Assembly: GCA_020829485.1 (NCBI GenBank)
Contig: JAIVFU010000037.1
Span: forward strand, 1 to 63,376
DNA length: 63,376 bases
Reading direction: 5' to 3'
Source: Nostoc sp. CHAB 5834
Lineage (GTDB): Bacteria > Cyanobacteriota > Cyanobacteriia > Cyanobacteriales > Nostocaceae
The notes below the pieces were generated by a model that was given only the letters and a program-made list of their open reading frames with translations, was not told the origin of the DNA and did no database searches. This document shows positions 28,297-37,230 of the stretch, in pieces. The translations under genes were made by a program, and so were the position numbers. Every line of letters starts with the position of its first letter. The first letter of the stretch is position 1.

Positions 28297-28683
28297 AATT
28301 AATTAACCCACAAATTATTAACTAGCTACTATTACCAGATTTATGAAAAAACGGAATCGTTATGACTATGTTTATCTTAGCGATTTGTGTCGGAATGTGT
28401 CAAATTAATATCTACTGGGGACTGGGGAAGATGAGGAGCAGGGGGAGCATGGGAGACAAGCCCTCTTCCCAATACCCAATGCCCAGCCTTAACAGCTACA
28501 TAAATCTAGATAATGATCTTAGTTGCTCAACTTCATGCGATCGCTGGAAGAAACATGGGAATGGTTTTGTGTGGAAGTTAGACTAGATAAGAAAAGTGTA
28601 ATTTCCAGTTATTACAATTTTTGGTAGAAGAATAGGCATAAAACCATAGCTCAACTTGTGCCAGCAGACAAAGGGTAATTATT
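28297..28683. other. Divergent promoter region, FMN reductase and ftsH
   Basis: This 390-bp gap holds the promoters of two divergent genes. A purine-rich stretch (GGGGACTGGGGAAGATGAGG, 28419-28438) resembles other dispersed low-complexity strings in the window. A HIP1-like GCGATCGC is at about 28538. No gene is seen. Confidence 0.4.
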
Positions 28684-30615
28684 ATGACAAATTTGGAAAA
28701 AAAACCATTGATAAAAAGGCAATCGTCAAAGCGTGGTGGTTGGGTTGGTGCGTTGGCCTTCGCGCAGCGTCTCGTAAAGAAGCCCGCCGTAGGCATCGCA
28801 GCTAGTTTGATAATGTTACCAGGAATTTTCGGGAGTACTCCCGTCTTGGCACAAAAAGCAGAGAGTACGCCTATAAATTATGGTCAGTTGATCAAGAAAG
28901 TGAAGGCGGGAGAAGTTGAAAGAGTAGAGCTTGACGAAACCGAACAGCTAGCAAAGGTTTATCTAAGGGGACGAAAGGAGAATACAGAATTTCAACAGGT
29001 AAGACTTCTGGCACAAAATACAGAGTTAATTAACATCCTCAAAGACAGGAATGTTGAGTTTGGCGAGGTTTCTTCTGCTAACAGTCGAGCTGCTGTTGGA
29101 CTGTTGATCAATCTCATGTGGATTTTGCCACTGGTGGCTTTAATGCTATTGTTCCTGCGTCGCTCTACTAATGCTTCTAGCCAAGCGATGAATTTCGGTA
29201 AATCCAAAGCTCGCTTCCAAATGGAGGCAAAAACTGGAGTAAAATTTGAAGATGTAGCCGGGGTTGAAGAAGCTAAAGAAGACCTCGAAGAAGTTGTTAC
29301 TTTCCTGAAACAGCCGGAAAGATTTACTGCTGTAGGCGCACGTATTCCCAAAGGAGTGCTGTTAATTGGCCCTCCCGGTACTGGTAAAACTTTACTAGCA
29401 AAAGCGATCGCAGGTGAAGCAGGTGTACCATTCTTCAGCATTTCCGGTTCAGAATTCGTGGAAATGTTTGTTGGTGTAGGTGCATCTCGCGTGCGCGACC
29501 TCTTCAAGAAAGCCAAAGAGAATGCCCCTTGTCTAATATTTATCGATGAAATTGACGCAGTAGGTAGACAACGGGGTGCTGGTATCGGTGGCGGTAACGA
29601 CGAGCGCGAACAAACCTTGAACCAACTCCTCACCGAAATGGATGGTTTTGAAGGTAACACAGGCATAATTATTATTGCTGCCACTAACCGCCCAGATGTT
29701 TTAGATACAGCGTTACTCAGACCGGGACGCTTTGACAGACAAGTGATGGTCGATCCACCCGATCTCAAAGGACGACTGGAAATTTTGAAAGTCCACGCGC
29801 GCAATAAGAAAATTGATCCTAGCGTATCATTAGAAGCGATCGCTCGTCGCACTCCTGGTTTTACTGGCGCAGACTTAGCCAACTTACTCAACGAAGCTGC
29901 CATTCTCACTGCTAGGAGGCGCAAAGATGCTGTCACCATTTTAGAAGTTGATGCTGCTATAGATCGAGTCGTTGCAGGTATGGAAGGTACCGCCTTAGTA
30001 GACAGCAAGAGCAAGCGGTTGATTGCCTATCATGAAGTTGGACATGCTTTAGTTGGCACATTCCTCGAAGGGCATGACCCTGTGCAAAAAGTTACCCTCA
30101 TCCCACGAGGACAAGCACTGGGATTAACTTGGTTTACTCCCAACGAAGAACAGGGGTTAATTTCCCGTTCTCAACTCAAAGCCAGGATTACTGCTACTTT
30201 GGGTGGTCGCGCCGCCGAGGAAATTGTTTTTGGTAAGCCAGAAGTGACCACAGGTGCAGGCAATGACCTGCAACAAGTTACAGGAATGGCGCGGCAGATG
30301 GTGACACGCTTCGGGATGTCAGAATTAGGCCCATTGTCACTAGAAAATCAGAGTGGAGAGGTATTTTTGGGACGTGACTGGATGAATAAATCAGACTATT
30401 CTGAGGAAATTGCCGCCAAAATTGATTCACAGGTGCGCCAAATTGTCAACAATTCCTACATCAGAGCCAAAGAACTGTTGCAAGAAAACCGCATAGTTTT
30501 AGAGCGTTTAGTAGATTTGTTAATAGAACAGGAAACAATTGAAGGCGATTTATTCCGCAAAATTGTTGCTGACAATACCCAGGTAGCCGATGCACAAGTA
30601 GCTGTACCTCATTAG
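28684..30615 (+). CDS. ftsH: ATP-dependent zinc metalloprotease FtsH
   Basis: FtsH is a membrane-anchored AAA+ protease; in cyanobacteria FtsH complexes degrade damaged D1 and other thylakoid and membrane proteins. The 643-residue product has two N-terminal hydrophobic segments (about 40-58 and 140-160), Walker A GPPGTGKT, Walker [19 protein letters not shown] region [10 protein letters not shown], and the zinc site HEVGH followed later by the third zinc ligand region (GAGNDLQQ). The first 40 residues include [16 protein letters not shown], which is encoded by a small dispersed repeat (28755-28800) inserted in frame. Upstream spacing and GGGTAAT suggest start at 28684. Confidence 0.97.
   Translation: MTNLEKKPLIKRQSSKRGGWVGALAFAQRLVKKPAVGIAASLIMLPGIFGSTPVLAQKAESTPINYGQLIKKVKAGEVERVELDETEQLAKVYLRGRKENTEFQQVRLLAQNTELINILKDRNVEFGEVSSANSRAAVGLLINLMWILPLVALMLLFLRRSTNASSQAMNFGKSKARFQMEAKTGVKFEDVAGVEEAKEDLEEVVTFLKQPERFTAVGARIPKGVLLIGPPGTGKTLLAKAIAGEAGVPFFSISGSEFVEMFVGVGASRVRDLFKKAKENAPCLIFIDEIDAVGRQRGAGIGGGNDEREQTLNQLLTEMDGFEGNTGIIIIAATNRPDVLDTALLRPGRFDRQVMVDPPDLKGRLEILKVHARNKKIDPSVSLEAIARRTPGFTGADLANLLNEAAILTARRRKDAVTILEVDAAIDRVVAGMEGTALVDSKSKRLIAYHEVGHALVGTFLEGHDPVQKVTLIPRGQALGLTWFTPNEEQGLISRSQLKARITATLGGRAAEEIVFGKPEVTTGAGNDLQQVTGMARQMVTRFGMSELGPLSLENQSGEVFLGRDWMNKSDYSEEIAAKIDSQVRQIVNNSYIRAKELLQENRIVLERLVDLLIEQETIEGDLFRKIVADNTQVADAQVAVPH
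28757..28801 (+). repeat. Small dispersed repeat inside the ftsH coding region
   Basis: CGCGCAGCGTCTCGTAAAG and GCCCGCCGTAGGCATCGCAG form this stretch. Partial copies occur at about 6104-6140, 30888-30910 and 56160-56190. The similarity to non-coding repeats shows it is an insert and not conserved ftsH sequence. It resembles the very small mobile repeats described for Nostoc genomes. Confidence 0.7.
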
Positions 30616-31043
30616 GGAATAGTTGACACTCCCTAGTACACTGTGGTGGAAGTTTGCCTAACTTTAACAAGAGGATTTATTTTATTCCAAGTCTTGTTAA
30701 TTAACTCATCCCACGGCTTGAAGCCGTGGGTAAATCGAAATCATTAGTCATTAGTCATTGGCACTAATGACTTCATTGTGAAGACTCATTAAGTAAAGTA
30801 CGACTTACGCAAGTGTCACAAAAAATTAAAACTTTTAGTTTGTAGTAAGGGCTTTAGCCCTGATTTTTAGGACTAAAGTCCTCTCTGCGAGACGCTGCGC
30901 GTAGCAAGATCCCCGGAGGGGTACACTACAAACTAAAAATAATATGCCAGTTGCGTAAGTCCTATAAAGGTTACAGCGTAATTATGGCATCTGCCCTTCT
31001 GGCTCTCAGTGGGCGTAAAGTTGTCTAGCTACTCAGAGTTTCT
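30616..31043. other. Repeat-rich intergenic region after ftsH
   Basis: No gene is seen. CCCACGGCTTGAAGCCGTGGG (30710-30730) is a perfect 21-bp palindrome like the end hairpins of IS200/IS605 elements. At 30838-30930 there is a copy of the TAGTAAGG repeat family merged with GAGACGCTGCGCGTAGC, part of the small dispersed repeat seen in ftsH. ATTAGTCATTAGTCATTGG is a further short repeat. Confidence 0.55.
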
Positions 31044-31649
31044 TTACAGAATAAACTTGTTGAGTTCCTTGACTAATAAATGTACCGTTGTTGATGGATT
31101 ATCTTTGGCTGGAATGTGGGGAGTATATTGTTTCAGCAGATTTTTAGCATTTTTAATAGCAATATCTTGCTTCTCAAATAGCTCATCATAAATCGTTTCG
31201 CTATTTTTCTGATATGTCCGACCAAGTAAAGAAGTTAGCTTCCTCAGATAATCACTTCGAGGAATACCAGTATTGAGAAATTCAAAATGCAGGATATACC
31301 ATAATTCAAACGCTTCATTAGAATAAGCTACTTTAAACCTTTGATCTTCAGCATTTTTAATAGCGTTATTAAAATCCTCTGTAGTCCAAGAATCACGATC
31401 AAATACACACCAAACCTGATCATACTCTTCTTGCTTATTCAGTTCTTTGGCGCTTTGAACTAGTTTGCTCGGATTCTCTCCTAAACCCTGCACGTCTATT
31501 TCAGCAACATTTTTAGGAACACGAAAACTCCTAAAGTAGTTAGGTTCAGTTTTCGCTCCTTCACATACGATTAAGAATCTCTGCTTGACTTCCCTAGTAT
31601 TAACTTTTCTCGGTGAATATCCCCGATAGTTTGCTTTTGTTCTAGGCAT
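31044..31649 (-). CDS. RloB-family protein (AbiL/RloAB defence pair)
   Basis: The 201-residue product has the RloB domain: LIVCEGAKTEPNYFRSF near the N-terminus and CVFDRDSWTTEDF at about residue 80. The invariant Glu and the D-x-D pair resemble the acidic centre of TOPRIM nucleases of the OLD type, so a nuclease role is likely. SNEAFELWYILHFEFL is another conserved block. The gene overlaps the upstream ATPase gene by eight bases, as in RloAB and AbiL-type pairs, which are phage-defence modules. No restriction-modification genes flank it, unlike the original Rlo context. Confidence 0.85.
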   Translation of the reverse strand: MPRTKANYRGYSPRKVNTREVKQRFLIVCEGAKTEPNYFRSFRVPKNVAEIDVQGLGENPSKLVQSAKELNKQEEYDQVWCVFDRDSWTTEDFNNAIKNAEDQRFKVAYSNEAFELWYILHFEFLNTGIPRSDYLRKLTSLLGRTYQKNSETIYDELFEKQDIAIKNAKNLLKQYTPHIPAKDNPSTTVHLLVKELNKFIL

Positions 31650-32928
31650 GAGAGTCGATTAGATGATTCAAATTCCTAATATATGGAATTGCGCCATATC
31701 TACCTTGAATATAATCACTTTCAAATGGCGCATCGTCAGGTATCTTGTATTCTGCTAAAGAGTATAAATCTGTTGCACCATATCTATTCTTTTCAGTAAA
31801 CCAAATCTGATCCCTACGAAAAAGCTTATTGTTAAGCAAATTGGTATCGTGAGTCATAAATATTAACTGAGCATTATTTGGATTTGTTTCATTAGAATTA
31901 AATAATTCCACAATTGCACGGCTGATTAAAGGATGAATTCTAGCATCGAATTCATCAATAATTAGGACTTTACCGTTTTTTAGTGTATCAACAAGAGGCC
32001 CTGCCAAAGCAAATACTTTTTGAGTTCCTTCAGATTCTTGATTGTCTAAATCAAATATCTCTGTAGATACAGGATTTCCTTCACCATTAAATTTTTGGTG
32101 CGTAGTTTGAACTGATGTTACTTTTGCCATCCCATTTTTTATAATGTAATTCTTTATTTCATCGGGGAATTCTTTAGGCCACAAATCAGCATTTATTTCG
32201 CTTTCCTTTACCTTGACATCGGAAAATCCCAAATCTAATTTTTTGAGCAACTGATAAATTTCATCCTTATTTTTATTATTCGTTAAACAACTAACTGTGT
32301 ATCTTTGATAGCCACTATCATCTAAACCAGAGGTAATTTTGACTCTATTTGTCAGCCAATCCAATATCATTTCTGCAATTTCGACATTGAATTGAGCAGA
32401 TACAGACAAGAATAGGGCATTATGTCTTGTTTTCTGTTGAATACCATCAGCTTTAAGTCTTTTAGAAACACTAATCTTGTTCAGTTTGCGCTCAAAAAGT
32501 TTAGTTTCTTTTAATTTAGGAACATAAAATAACCATTCCGAGATAACTTTCTCAATAGTTGCCTCAAAACCATATCTATATCTTTTGCCATTTATTAAAA
32601 ATACGATTTCAAAAAAAGATGGTTTTTCTTCGGTTTCAGTGCTGAGTTTAAATTGCTCAACACCTATTTTTTCCGTACTTTGAGTCTCTTTAGAAGAATT
32701 AATCATGAACCATCTCATGAAACCTAAAGCTGTAGCCAGGTTACTTTTACCACTAGCATTTGCACCGTATATTGCGGCGCTTTTAAGTAGTTTTAAATCA
32801 TCATCTATTTCAAACACGTTGTTTTCGTCGAGCTTTTTGTCTTTTGCGACAAGGTTTGCTGCCACCATACTAAAGGTGACTTGCTCTTTAAACGATCTGT
32901 AGTTACCGACACTAAATTCAATAAGCAT
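31642..32928 (-). CDS. AAA family ATPase partner of RloB (RloA/AbiLi-like)
   Basis: The 428-residue SMC/ABC-like ATPase starts MLIEFSVGNYRSFKEQVTFS, the usual N-terminal strand of AAA_15/AAA_21 proteins. It has Walker A YGANASGKSNLATAL, the Walker B and D-loop region VLIIDEFDARIHPLIS and a switch His in IFMTHDTNLL. The middle holds the variable insertion. Together with the overlapping RloB gene it forms a two-protein OLD-like machine (split ATPase plus TOPRIM-type subunit). Such pairs probably sense phage and cut nucleic acid or arrest the cell; this is from family knowledge. Confidence 0.88.
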   Translation of the reverse strand: MLIEFSVGNYRSFKEQVTFSMVAANLVAKDKKLDENNVFEIDDDLKLLKSAAIYGANASGKSNLATALGFMRWFMINSSKETQSTEKIGVEQFKLSTETEEKPSFFEIVFLINGKRYRYGFEATIEKVISEWLFYVPKLKETKLFERKLNKISVSKRLKADGIQQKTRHNALFLSVSAQFNVEIAEMILDWLTNRVKITSGLDDSGYQRYTVSCLTNNKNKDEIYQLLKKLDLGFSDVKVKESEINADLWPKEFPDEIKNYIIKNGMAKVTSVQTTHQKFNGEGNPVSTEIFDLDNQESEGTQKVFALAGPLVDTLKNGKVLIIDEFDARIHPLISRAIVELFNSNETNPNNAQLIFMTHDTNLLNNKLFRRDQIWFTEKNRYGATDLYSLAEYKIPDDAPFESDYIQGRYGAIPYIRNLNHLIDSHA

Positions 32929-33290
32929 AGGATGAAGTTTAGGCTTCAGACAGAAATCTGTGAATAAATAGTAATTTATTGCTTTAAGAGTAGCAATAAT
33001 TGGTTGAAGATGCTAAATTATAAGATTGTTTTTACAGCGTACAGATGTACTGTTATTAAGGTATGCAGCATAATAAACGCCTGCACCGGACGATTCGCGG
33101 TTTTGTTGCAACAGTTTTTGTAACAGCGATCGCACAATCAGGTATTGCCCTGAGATGATTTACCTCTAAACTGAGTTCAGCAATTTCCAAAGCTTTTTGG
33201 TACAGTATTCTAGAAAATCTACATGACGAAAATAGGCGATCGCTAATTGCAATTGCCAGTTTATTGCTCAAAATCGAAAACGCAGTTGTT
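32929..33290. other. Divergent promoter region of the defence pair and topA
   Basis: This 360-bp gap separates the minus-strand defence operon from plus-strand topA. Two HIP1-type GCGATCGC sites (about 33126 and 33236) are present. A minus-strand frame at 33056-33334 overlaps the topA start and has no recognisable family, so I did not call it. No other feature. Confidence 0.4.
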
Positions 33291-35450
33291 ATGATCAAAC
33301 GCCTGCTTGTGGTGGAATCTCCCGGAAAAGTCAAAAAACTCAGTCAAATTCTGGGTTCGGATTGGAAAGTTCTAGCCAGTTGTGGCCATATCCGAGAACT
33401 CAGCAATGAAGGGGACGATTCCTTGGGCTTTGTCATGGACGGCAGTAACGTCCGGTGCAATTACGTCCCGCGTGACCAACGAGCGAAAGAAACAATTCAG
33501 AAGCTCAAGTCTGCGGTGAGGCAGGTTGATGAAGTTGTCTTAGCAACTGACCCAGACCGGGAAGGTGAAACAATTGCTTGGCATCTCAAAGAAACACTGG
33601 GTTTAAGAGAACCGAAACGAGTAATTTATACTGAGATTACAGCATCGGCGGTGCAGAGTGCGATCGCTAATCCTAGAAAGCTAGACCAAAATTTAATCGG
33701 TGCTGGGCTGTGCCGAGATTGCCTAGATAAGCTTGTAGGTTACAAGGGTAGCCCTTTAGTTTGGGCATTGAATAACGGCGCTAAGAGTGTTGGCAGAGTC
33801 CAAAGCGCGACCTTGCACTTGATTTGTCAGCGAGAAAACGAAATTCTGGCTTTTGTCCCCCAAGATTACTGGAGTGTCTGGGTAGATTATGCAGAAGGAT
33901 TTCGGGCTTTTTACAAAGGGACGGTCGATTCTGCAAAAGATGCAGCAGAGCAAGAAACTGAAACTAATGATGACGCAAAGGTAGGTAATACTCCAGAAAC
34001 ACCGGAGTCTAAGCGCGTTCTTTCCGAAGCAGAGGCTACACGTTTAGTTGAAGAAGCACAGCGACATCCTCATCAGGTGATTCATTTTGAAGGAAAAATC
34101 GTTAACCGCCAGCCACCTCCACCATTTACAACTTCCAGCCTTCAGCAAGCAGCCGGTTCAAAGCTGAGGTTTGCTCCCGACAAAACCATGATTGTGGCCC
34201 AAAAGCTCTATGAGGCAGGGCTGATTACATATATGCGAACAGACTCAGTAATGCTGAGTCCAGAATTTTGTGCCAGCGCCCGTAAATGGTTAGAGCAAAA
34301 TGACCCGCAGAATGTACCGTCGCAAGTCGCCAAGCATCGCAGTAGCAAATCGGCTCAAGAAGCACATGAGGCGATTCGTCCAACGGATGTATTTCGTCCC
34401 TCAGTTCAGTTGCGTTTAGAACTTCCTGATGATGAGTTTAATCTCTATGTGATGATCTGGAAACGGTCAATTGCTTCTCAGTGTCGGGCTGCCCAATTGC
34501 GTAAAACTCTGGTGATTACTCAGTCTGGTTCTCTACTATGGTCAGCTAGAGGGCAAGTGATTGAATTTTACGGTTATGCTCGGTACTGGAATAATCTTAG
34601 CAAGGATAGTGTTTTACCTTCATTACAACAGGGACAGGCATTAAAGCTGGAGAATGCTGGACATGAGCAGAAGCAGACGCAGCCACCACCCCGTTATAGC
34701 GAACCAAAATTAGTGCAACTGATGGAGCGTAAAGGAATTGGTCGCCCAAGTACTTATGCTCCTACTGTTGCTACCTTAAAAAAACGAAATTATGTCGAGT
34801 TGAAAAAAGACCATCTGCAACCGACAGCGTTAGGGTTAGAAGTTGATGCGTTTTTGCTCAAAGCACTGCCTGATTTACTAGAGGCAGAATTCACAGCGAA
34901 AATGGAAGATGCCCTTGATGCAATTTCTGAAGGAAAAAACTCTTGGCAGCATTATTTAACGAGTTGGAATCAGAATTACTTTGTACCAGCGCTTTCCAAA
35001 GCTAAAACTGTAGTTGCGAGTTCCCCAATAGGTAAAGCTAATGTGATAACTGAGCGGAAATATGAAACTTCCAAGACGCGATGCCCTGAATGCAAAAATT
35101 TTCTCGCCAAAATTCCGAGTATTAAGGTTAAAAAGAAATATTTCCTTAAATGCACAAAAGGCTGTGAAAATGTCGTGCTATTTTGGAGCGACTTTAATAA
35201 AACTTGGCAGCCACCACAAGCTAAAACAGTCCAAACTGAGAATCAACAAAAGCCTCCCGTGAAGATGACGGCATATCCCTGCCCAGTATGTAAGAAACCT
35301 TTAGAGGAGTACAGTTATATAAAAGAGGGGCAGAGTAAGAAAATGTTGCGATGTTCTGACTCACAATCGCGTAAAGATACCAAACATCAAGATGTGGCTT
35401 ATTTCAATACGCCAAAAGGTTGGTGGAGTCCTAAGTTTGGGGACATATAG
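33291..35450 (+). CDS. topA: DNA topoisomerase I (type IA)
   Basis: TopA relaxes negatively supercoiled DNA by single-strand passage. The 719-residue product has the TOPRIM start RLLVVESPGKVKKLSQIL, the acidic ATDPDREGETIAWHL, and the active-site Tyr in GLITYMRTDSVMLS. The core ends near residue 590, and the C-terminus has zinc-ribbon-like elements (TRCPECKNFLAK and YPCPVCKKPLEEY) that are shorter than in E. coli TopA. An in-frame TTG at 33264 is possible but the ATG at 33291 fits the family. The last residues (KFGDI) come from a MITE inserted at the gene end. A decayed second copy of the 3' end lies downstream. Confidence 0.96.
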   Translation: MIKRLLVVESPGKVKKLSQILGSDWKVLASCGHIRELSNEGDDSLGFVMDGSNVRCNYVPRDQRAKETIQKLKSAVRQVDEVVLATDPDREGETIAWHLKETLGLREPKRVIYTEITASAVQSAIANPRKLDQNLIGAGLCRDCLDKLVGYKGSPLVWALNNGAKSVGRVQSATLHLICQRENEILAFVPQDYWSVWVDYAEGFRAFYKGTVDSAKDAAEQETETNDDAKVGNTPETPESKRVLSEAEATRLVEEAQRHPHQVIHFEGKIVNRQPPPPFTTSSLQQAAGSKLRFAPDKTMIVAQKLYEAGLITYMRTDSVMLSPEFCASARKWLEQNDPQNVPSQVAKHRSSKSAQEAHEAIRPTDVFRPSVQLRLELPDDEFNLYVMIWKRSIASQCRAAQLRKTLVITQSGSLLWSARGQVIEFYGYARYWNNLSKDSVLPSLQQGQALKLENAGHEQKQTQPPPRYSEPKLVQLMERKGIGRPSTYAPTVATLKKRNYVELKKDHLQPTALGLEVDAFLLKALPDLLEAEFTAKMEDALDAISEGKNSWQHYLTSWNQNYFVPALSKAKTVVASSPIGKANVITERKYETSKTRCPECKNFLAKIPSIKVKKKYFLKCTKGCENVVLFWSDFNKTWQPPQAKTVQTENQQKPPVKMTAYPCPVCKKPLEEYSYIKEGQSKKMLRCSDSQSRKDTKHQDVAYFNTPKGWWSPKFGDI

Positions 35451-35552
35451 CGGTTCCTGTTCTGGTGAAGTACACAAGGGCGCTTCGGGATGCCCACCAC
35501 ACAAGAACTTTACTGCTTTAATCTGTACCTCACTCGATAGGGAACCGCTATA
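35446..35552. mobile_element. 107-bp TATAGCGGTTCC-ended palindromic element at the topA stop
   Basis: TATAGCGGTTCC (35446-35457) and GGAACCGCTATA (35541-35552) are perfect 12-bp terminal repeats with TA edges. The topA stop codon TAG (35448-35450) lies inside the left end, so the element supplies the current stop. It is related to the outer element at 25254-25556. Non-coding. Confidence 0.7.
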
Positions 35553-35586
35553 TTAAAAACTTAACTAATTTTAGCTATTTCAGTAG

Positions 35587-35776
35587 TGATTGAATTTTAC
35601 GGTTATGCTCACTACTGGAACAATCTCAGCAAGAGTACAGTTACATCAAAGAGGGGCAGAGTAAAAAAATGTTGTCTGACCCACAATCCCGCAAGGATAC
35701 CAAACATAAAGATGTAGCTTATTTTAGTACGTCAAAAGGGTGGTGGAGTCCTAAGTTTGGGGAGTTAAATTGTTAG
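35587..35776 (+). pseudogene. Decayed, internally deleted copy of topA
   Basis: TGATTGAATTTTACGGTTAT at 35587 repeats topA bases starting at 34559, and this runs for about 45 bases. The homology then jumps to the topA 3' end: from AGTACAGTTA through GATACCAAACAT and GTGGTGGAGTCCTAAGTTTG. About 700 bases are missing and the frame is broken at the junction. It ends GGGGAGTTAAATTGTTAG, probably the original topA ending. It shows a past tandem duplication of the topA 3' region. Confidence 0.8.
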
Positions 35777-35942
35777 GTTCCACATTGATATTTTTACCGC
35801 CAATAATGAAAAAAATCATTTCATTTTGTCAGCATTACCGCAACAAAACAGTTTTGCTTCTTCTTTAGTAAGCATAAATAATTGATAAACAAGCACTCAA
35901 AATACCTAAAATCATCAAGAATTAATTACAAATTAATTAGTC

Positions 35943-36209
35943 CTAACTTTTATCGTTATAAACCTTGCTACGATGTCCAACTTCTACAACATTCACCACT
36001 AGAATATCATCGAAAATATCGTATATAATTCGATACTCACCTAGTCTAATCCTATAAACATTTTCTTTACATTTTAGCTTTTTTACCCCGTTTGGACGGG
36101 GTTCTATGGCTAAATCATCAATTTTAACTTGTATGCGTTCTTGAAGTTCTGGCGATAATTTTTTAAGTTGTTTTAATGCTCCCTTTGAGATTTCAACTTT
36201 ATAACTCAC
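35943..36209 (-). CDS. relE: RelE/ParE-type toxin
   Basis: The 88-residue product starts MSYKVEISKGALKQLKKLSP, contains the basic VKKLKCKENVYRIRLGEYRI and ends in IYDIFDDILVVNVVEVGHR. This is the RelE/ParE fold; R-x-R-x-G-x-Y-R-I is the catalytic/structural core of RelE-like mRNA interferases that cut mRNA in the ribosome A-site. It overlaps the upstream antitoxin by four bases. A bare ParE cannot be excluded, but the RIRLGEYRIIY and GHR pattern suits RelE. The symbol is by family only. Confidence 0.88.
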   Translation of the reverse strand: MSYKVEISKGALKQLKKLSPELQERIQVKIDDLAIEPRPNGVKKLKCKENVYRIRLGEYRIIYDIFDDILVVNVVEVGHRSKVYNDKS

Positions 36210-36445
36210 GCAACTTCCTTTTTTATTTCTCGTTTTAGTTCTTTTTTAGCTTCTTCCCACGACACTGAGCCATCAATATCAGCAGATTTTTTTGCAAGCT
36301 CATAGGCTTTTAAATCTTCCTCTTCCTCTTCATCTTCGATTTTTTGAAGTAATGCGTAAATCTCATCTAGAGTACTGTCATAAGCTTGGTTTAGTAGTAC
36401 GTTGATATCTTTAATTAATTGTTCGCGTTCGTGTGCTGATTTCAT
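36206..36445 (-). CDS. Antitoxin of the RelE-type pair
   Basis: The 79-residue acidic protein has a short N-terminal helix pair (REQLIKDINVLLNQAYDSTL) and an EEDEEEE-rich middle, then SWEEAKKELKREIKKEVA. It overlaps the RelE-type gene by four bases, so the two are translated together. By position and size it is the antitoxin that neutralises the toxin. No clear DNA-binding motif is seen, so autoregulation is not assured. I do not recognise a named antitoxin family. Confidence 0.75.
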   Translation of the reverse strand: MKSAHEREQLIKDINVLLNQAYDSTLDEIYALLQKIEDEEEEEDLKAYELAKKSADIDGSVSWEEAKKELKREIKKEVA

Positions 36446-36635
36446 TTTTAATTATCCGAGGGTGATTTTACTTTTTCTGCCACCATCTCTAGTTTCGCCT
36501 AAATTATGGTCGGTTTTCAACTATTTGACGAGCGATCGCTAAAATATAAAAGCGACCAATACTTTACAAAAATTGTATATTAAGAAATCTGGTCGAGCAT
36601 GAGTAGCTGTGAAATTAACTTTGTGTATATATTTA

Positions 36636-37154
36636 TCAACAGGGTTGATTTACCTTAGCCGCAAGTTCCGCGAGGTTCATCTGCTCGTAGTGTTCAAAAG
36701 GTTGGTGAATCCAGGGGTTGTCAGGCAGATAATCAACATAATAATTGGGTGCTATAACTGAACAAGCTTTATACCAAAGAACGGCGGTGCGAATTTCCTC
36801 AATAGGAAAATCAGTATTTTGCTGGAGCCAAGGTATAGTCTGTTCTAGTGTGATGCCAGAGTCTACCAAATCATCTACTAGGAGAATACGCGAACCTAAC
36901 TTTTCGGCAGTCATTGTCAAGTGACGGGAGAAAATTAAATTATTTCTTTCTTGCTTACCAACGCCACTGTAAGATGAGGTTGCTAAAATTGCTAACGGCT
37001 GCTGGTATATACGGGAGAGAATATCTCCGATTCGTAGTCCTCCTCTGGCAAGACAGATAATCTGGTTAAATTCCCAACCGGATTCATAAATCTGAATAGC
37101 CAGTTGTTCAATTTTTTGGTGATAATCTGACCAAGAAACATAAAGGTCTGGCAT
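36636..37154 (-). CDS. Phosphoribosyltransferase (xanthine/hypoxanthine-type)
   Basis: The 172-residue product begins MPDLYVSWSDYHQKIEQLAI and has the PRPP-binding motif RILLVDDLVDSGITLEQTI, as well as FNQIICLARGGLRIGDILSR, the PPi loop. This is the layout of 6-oxopurine phosphoribosyltransferases (xanthine/guanine type), which convert free purine bases to nucleotides. The start at 37154 is preferred; 68 upstream codons in frame overlap the divergent GPH gene and read as non-homologous. Substrate is inferred. The divergent sugar transporter gene starts only 76 bases away. Confidence 0.85.
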   Translation of the reverse strand: MPDLYVSWSDYHQKIEQLAIQIYESGWEFNQIICLARGGLRIGDILSRIYQQPLAILATSSYSGVGKQERNNLIFSRHLTMTAEKLGSRILLVDDLVDSGITLEQTIPWLQQNTDFPIEEIRTAVLWYKACSVIAPNYYVDYLPDNPWIHQPFEHYEQMNLAELAAKVNQPC

Positions 37155-37230
37155 AAGTCTAACGGGAGTAGTAGATAACTGTATTGAAGGCGATTGCAGA
37201 CCTTTTATTTTAGTATGAGTGCAAAGTTTT

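Noticed and set aside
28992..30014. 340-codon minus-strand frame inside ftsH
   Set aside because: It is antisense to the AAA domain of ftsH, is Ser/Ala-rich and resembles nothing.
33056..33334. 92-codon minus-strand frame overlapping the topA start
   Set aside because: It overlaps the topA N-terminus and its composition is unconvincing.
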